A DNA stretch of 64,000 nucleotides from CAWUKT01 sp963923035 (GTDB taxonomy: Bacteria; Bacteroidota; Bacteroidia; J057; JADKCL01): positions 62,001-126,000 of the forward strand of contig CAWUKT010000003.1 in the NCBI GenBank assembly GCA_963923035.1, given 5' to 3'. Below the pieces are notes generated by a model, which did not search any database, was not told the origin of the DNA, and worked only from the letters and a program-made list of their open reading frames with translations. The first letter of the stretch is position 1. Each line of letters starts with the position of its first letter. A program made the translations under genes and the position numbers. This document shows positions 62,669-64,000 of this stretch, piece after piece.

Positions 62669-64000
62669 TTAGGTGATGGGCAATTCGATGGAAAAGACGC
62701 TTCCTTTCCCCACTTCACTCTCGACATCCAACTCGCCGCCCAATTGCTCCGCGAGCTTCTTCACAATGGACAATCCCAGTCCGGTGGAACTTTCGCCCGC
62801 CGTCGGGCGGCTCGACAGTTTCTGAAACTTCTTGAACAGCATCCCCTGCTCCGACTTGGGAATCCCCACCCCGTGGTCCACCACGGAAACCCGCACGACG
62901 TCCGCTTTCGGGACGAGCTGCAACGCGACCGGCGAGCCCGCCGGCGAATATTTGATGGCATTGCTGACCAGGTTATCGACCAGACGCTTCACCAATTTCG
63001 GATCCGAATCGATCGCCACCTCTTCCGCAGGCATCTCCAAATCGATGGCGATGTCCTTCTGCTCGGCTTGGGCCTGGAAATCTTCCCGGACCTCCTGCAA
63101 CACCCCATTCAAGGAGAAATGCTCCACCTTGCTCTGGACTTTGTTCGCCTCCAGGGCGGCCAGGTCCAGCAGGGAGGAAATGATTTCGGTGCCCTTCGCC
63201 AAGGACCGGCGGATATGCCGGATCGTTTTGTCCCGGACTTCCGGGGGCGTCTCGGGGGATTCGATCAGGTCGAGTAGCCCCGAAATCGAACTCAGCGGCG
63301 ACTTGAGGTCGTGCGCCATGATGTTCATGAGCATGTCCTTTTCCTTCACGAGGACGTCCAGCTGGTCGTTGCGGCGGTTGATGACTCCGCTTTGGCGGCG
63401 GATGCGGCGGTTGGCCTGGACGAATACCAAGGCGAGGCCCAGGATCAGGCCCAGAATGACAAACAGGCTGATGGTCACCAGCCGTTGTGTCTTGTTTTCC
63501 TGCTCCAGCAGGAGGTTCTTCGCTTTCGCGTCTCGCAATTCAAACTGCACATCCATCATGGAGGACTTCGTCTTCACATTTTCCCCCAAAATCCGCTCCT
63601 GCAACGCACTGCCCCGGTCCCGATAGTTCCAGGCCATATCCAGATTGCCCCGCTGGCGTTCCAATTCGGCCAGGCGATCCAGCCATTTCACATGCCACTT
63701 CGGAGTCAACTCCGAAGCCATCTTCAAATAAGTCTCCCCTTGTGCCACCGCCGAATCCAATTGGCCAGTCAGTTGCAGCAATTGACTCTGGGCCATCTCG
63801 TATTCGAAGATCCGCAGGTTATTCTCCCCAAATTCTTCCGAAATAGGCTTCTCAAACCATTCCTGGGCCAGCTCGACTTCTCCCAACGCCACATAGTTTA
63901 CCCCTAGATTGTGCTGGGTGACGTGGGTTCCAAATTCATATCCTACAGACGAAAACGCGGAATAAGCCTTTTGATACCAAGGCAGAGCCCGCTCAGGATC
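62669..64000 (-). CDS. TPR-containing sensor histidine kinase, N-terminus cut by right edge
   Basis: The frame is open from its stop at 62669 to the window edge without a plausible early start; a GTG at 63892 lies inside a TPR (reading LPWYQKAYSAF and NYVALGEVELAQEWF across it), so the gene continues off the window. Order: TPR repeats, one membrane helix (LVTISLFVILGLILGLALVF), coiled coil, H-box MNIMAHDLKSPLSSISG, N-box LVDNLVSNAIKYSP, G1 VSVVDHGVGIP, F-box FKKFQKLSS and G2 TGLGLSIVKKL. It is a hybrid-less two-component kinase; no regulator gene is visible. The TPR part may sense a protein partner in the periplasm. Confidence 0.9.
   Translation of the reverse strand, partial: DPERALPWYQKAYSAFSSVGYEFGTHVTQHNLGVNYVALGEVELAQEWFEKPISEEFGENNLRIFEYEMAQSQLLQLTGQLDSAVAQGETYLKMASELTPKWHVKWLDRLAELERQRGNLDMAWNYRDRGSALQERILGENVKTKSSMMDVQFELRDAKAKNLLLEQENKTQRLVTISLFVILGLILGLALVFVQANRRIRRQSGVINRRNDQLDVLVKEKDMLMNIMAHDLKSPLSSISGLLDLIESPETPPEVRDKTIRHIRRSLAKGTEIISSLLDLAALEANKVQSKVEHFSLNGVLQEVREDFQAQAEQKDIAIDLEMPAEEVAIDSDPKLVKRLVDNLVSNAIKYSPAGSPVALQLVPKADVVRVSVVDHGVGIPKSEQGMLFKKFQKLSSRPTAGESSTGLGLSIVKKLAEQLGGELDVESEVGKGSVFSIELPIT

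Overview
This 64 kb window looks like chromosomal DNA of a Bacteroidota bacterium, probably a member of Saprospiria (Lewinella/Haliscomenobacter-like); the class is inferred. Reasons: several exported proteins carry type IX secretion sorting domains (type A at 5.6-7.1, 9.4-11.3 and 27.6-28.8 kb; type B 'gliding motility-associated' at 17.4-20.6 kb); candidate promoters have the Bacteroidota -7 box TAnnTTTG; PKD/SprB modules are present; CarB lacks the C-terminal MGS domain; and LptC is a lipoprotein. No rRNA, tRNA, CRISPR array or complete insertion sequence was recognised.

Left core block (1-12.3 kb): end of a sensor kinase gene (cut by the edge), hemA, ribE, a coupled lptC - small membrane protein - DUF21/CBS set, a PKD/T9SS protein, gamma-carbonic anhydrase, a nucleotide-sugar dehydrogenase, a PhoD-type phosphatase with a T9SS tail and an exported alpha/beta hydrolase.

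Accessory block (12.3-35.8 kb): visibly more A+T-rich in many genes and full of unknowns. It holds (i) a peptidoglycan-amidase-like toxin gene followed at once by a DUF3828-like lipoprotein, a candidate effector/immunity pair; (ii) a giant type B T9SS protein followed by at least five tiny, tightly overlapping genes; (iii) a three-gene ATP-grasp / ATP-grasp / M14 deacylase cluster that probably makes or trims an amide-linked small molecule; (iv) a 6 kb integrated element (29.0-35.0 kb) with a tyrosine recombinase, excisionase-like and replication-initiator-like genes, and three short-repeat arrays resembling iterons or arm sites; (v) a structured, GC-rich repeat region at its right side.

Right core block (35.8-64 kb): rnz-yhhQ, a helical protein of unknown function, recF, an SLC13 transporter, carB, a glycosyltransferase and a GT-C-like membrane glycosyltransferase, glyA, an unusually enlarged tatC, the lptB-GH3-monooxygenase operon, the LOG-lytic transglycosylase-uvrA operon, and a TPR histidine kinase cut by the right edge. 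recF, glyA and lptB have a -7 box only 4-5 nt before the start codon, suggesting leaderless transcripts.

Starts were chosen from family alignment memory, signal peptides and promoter positions. Functions marked unknown are unknown to me.
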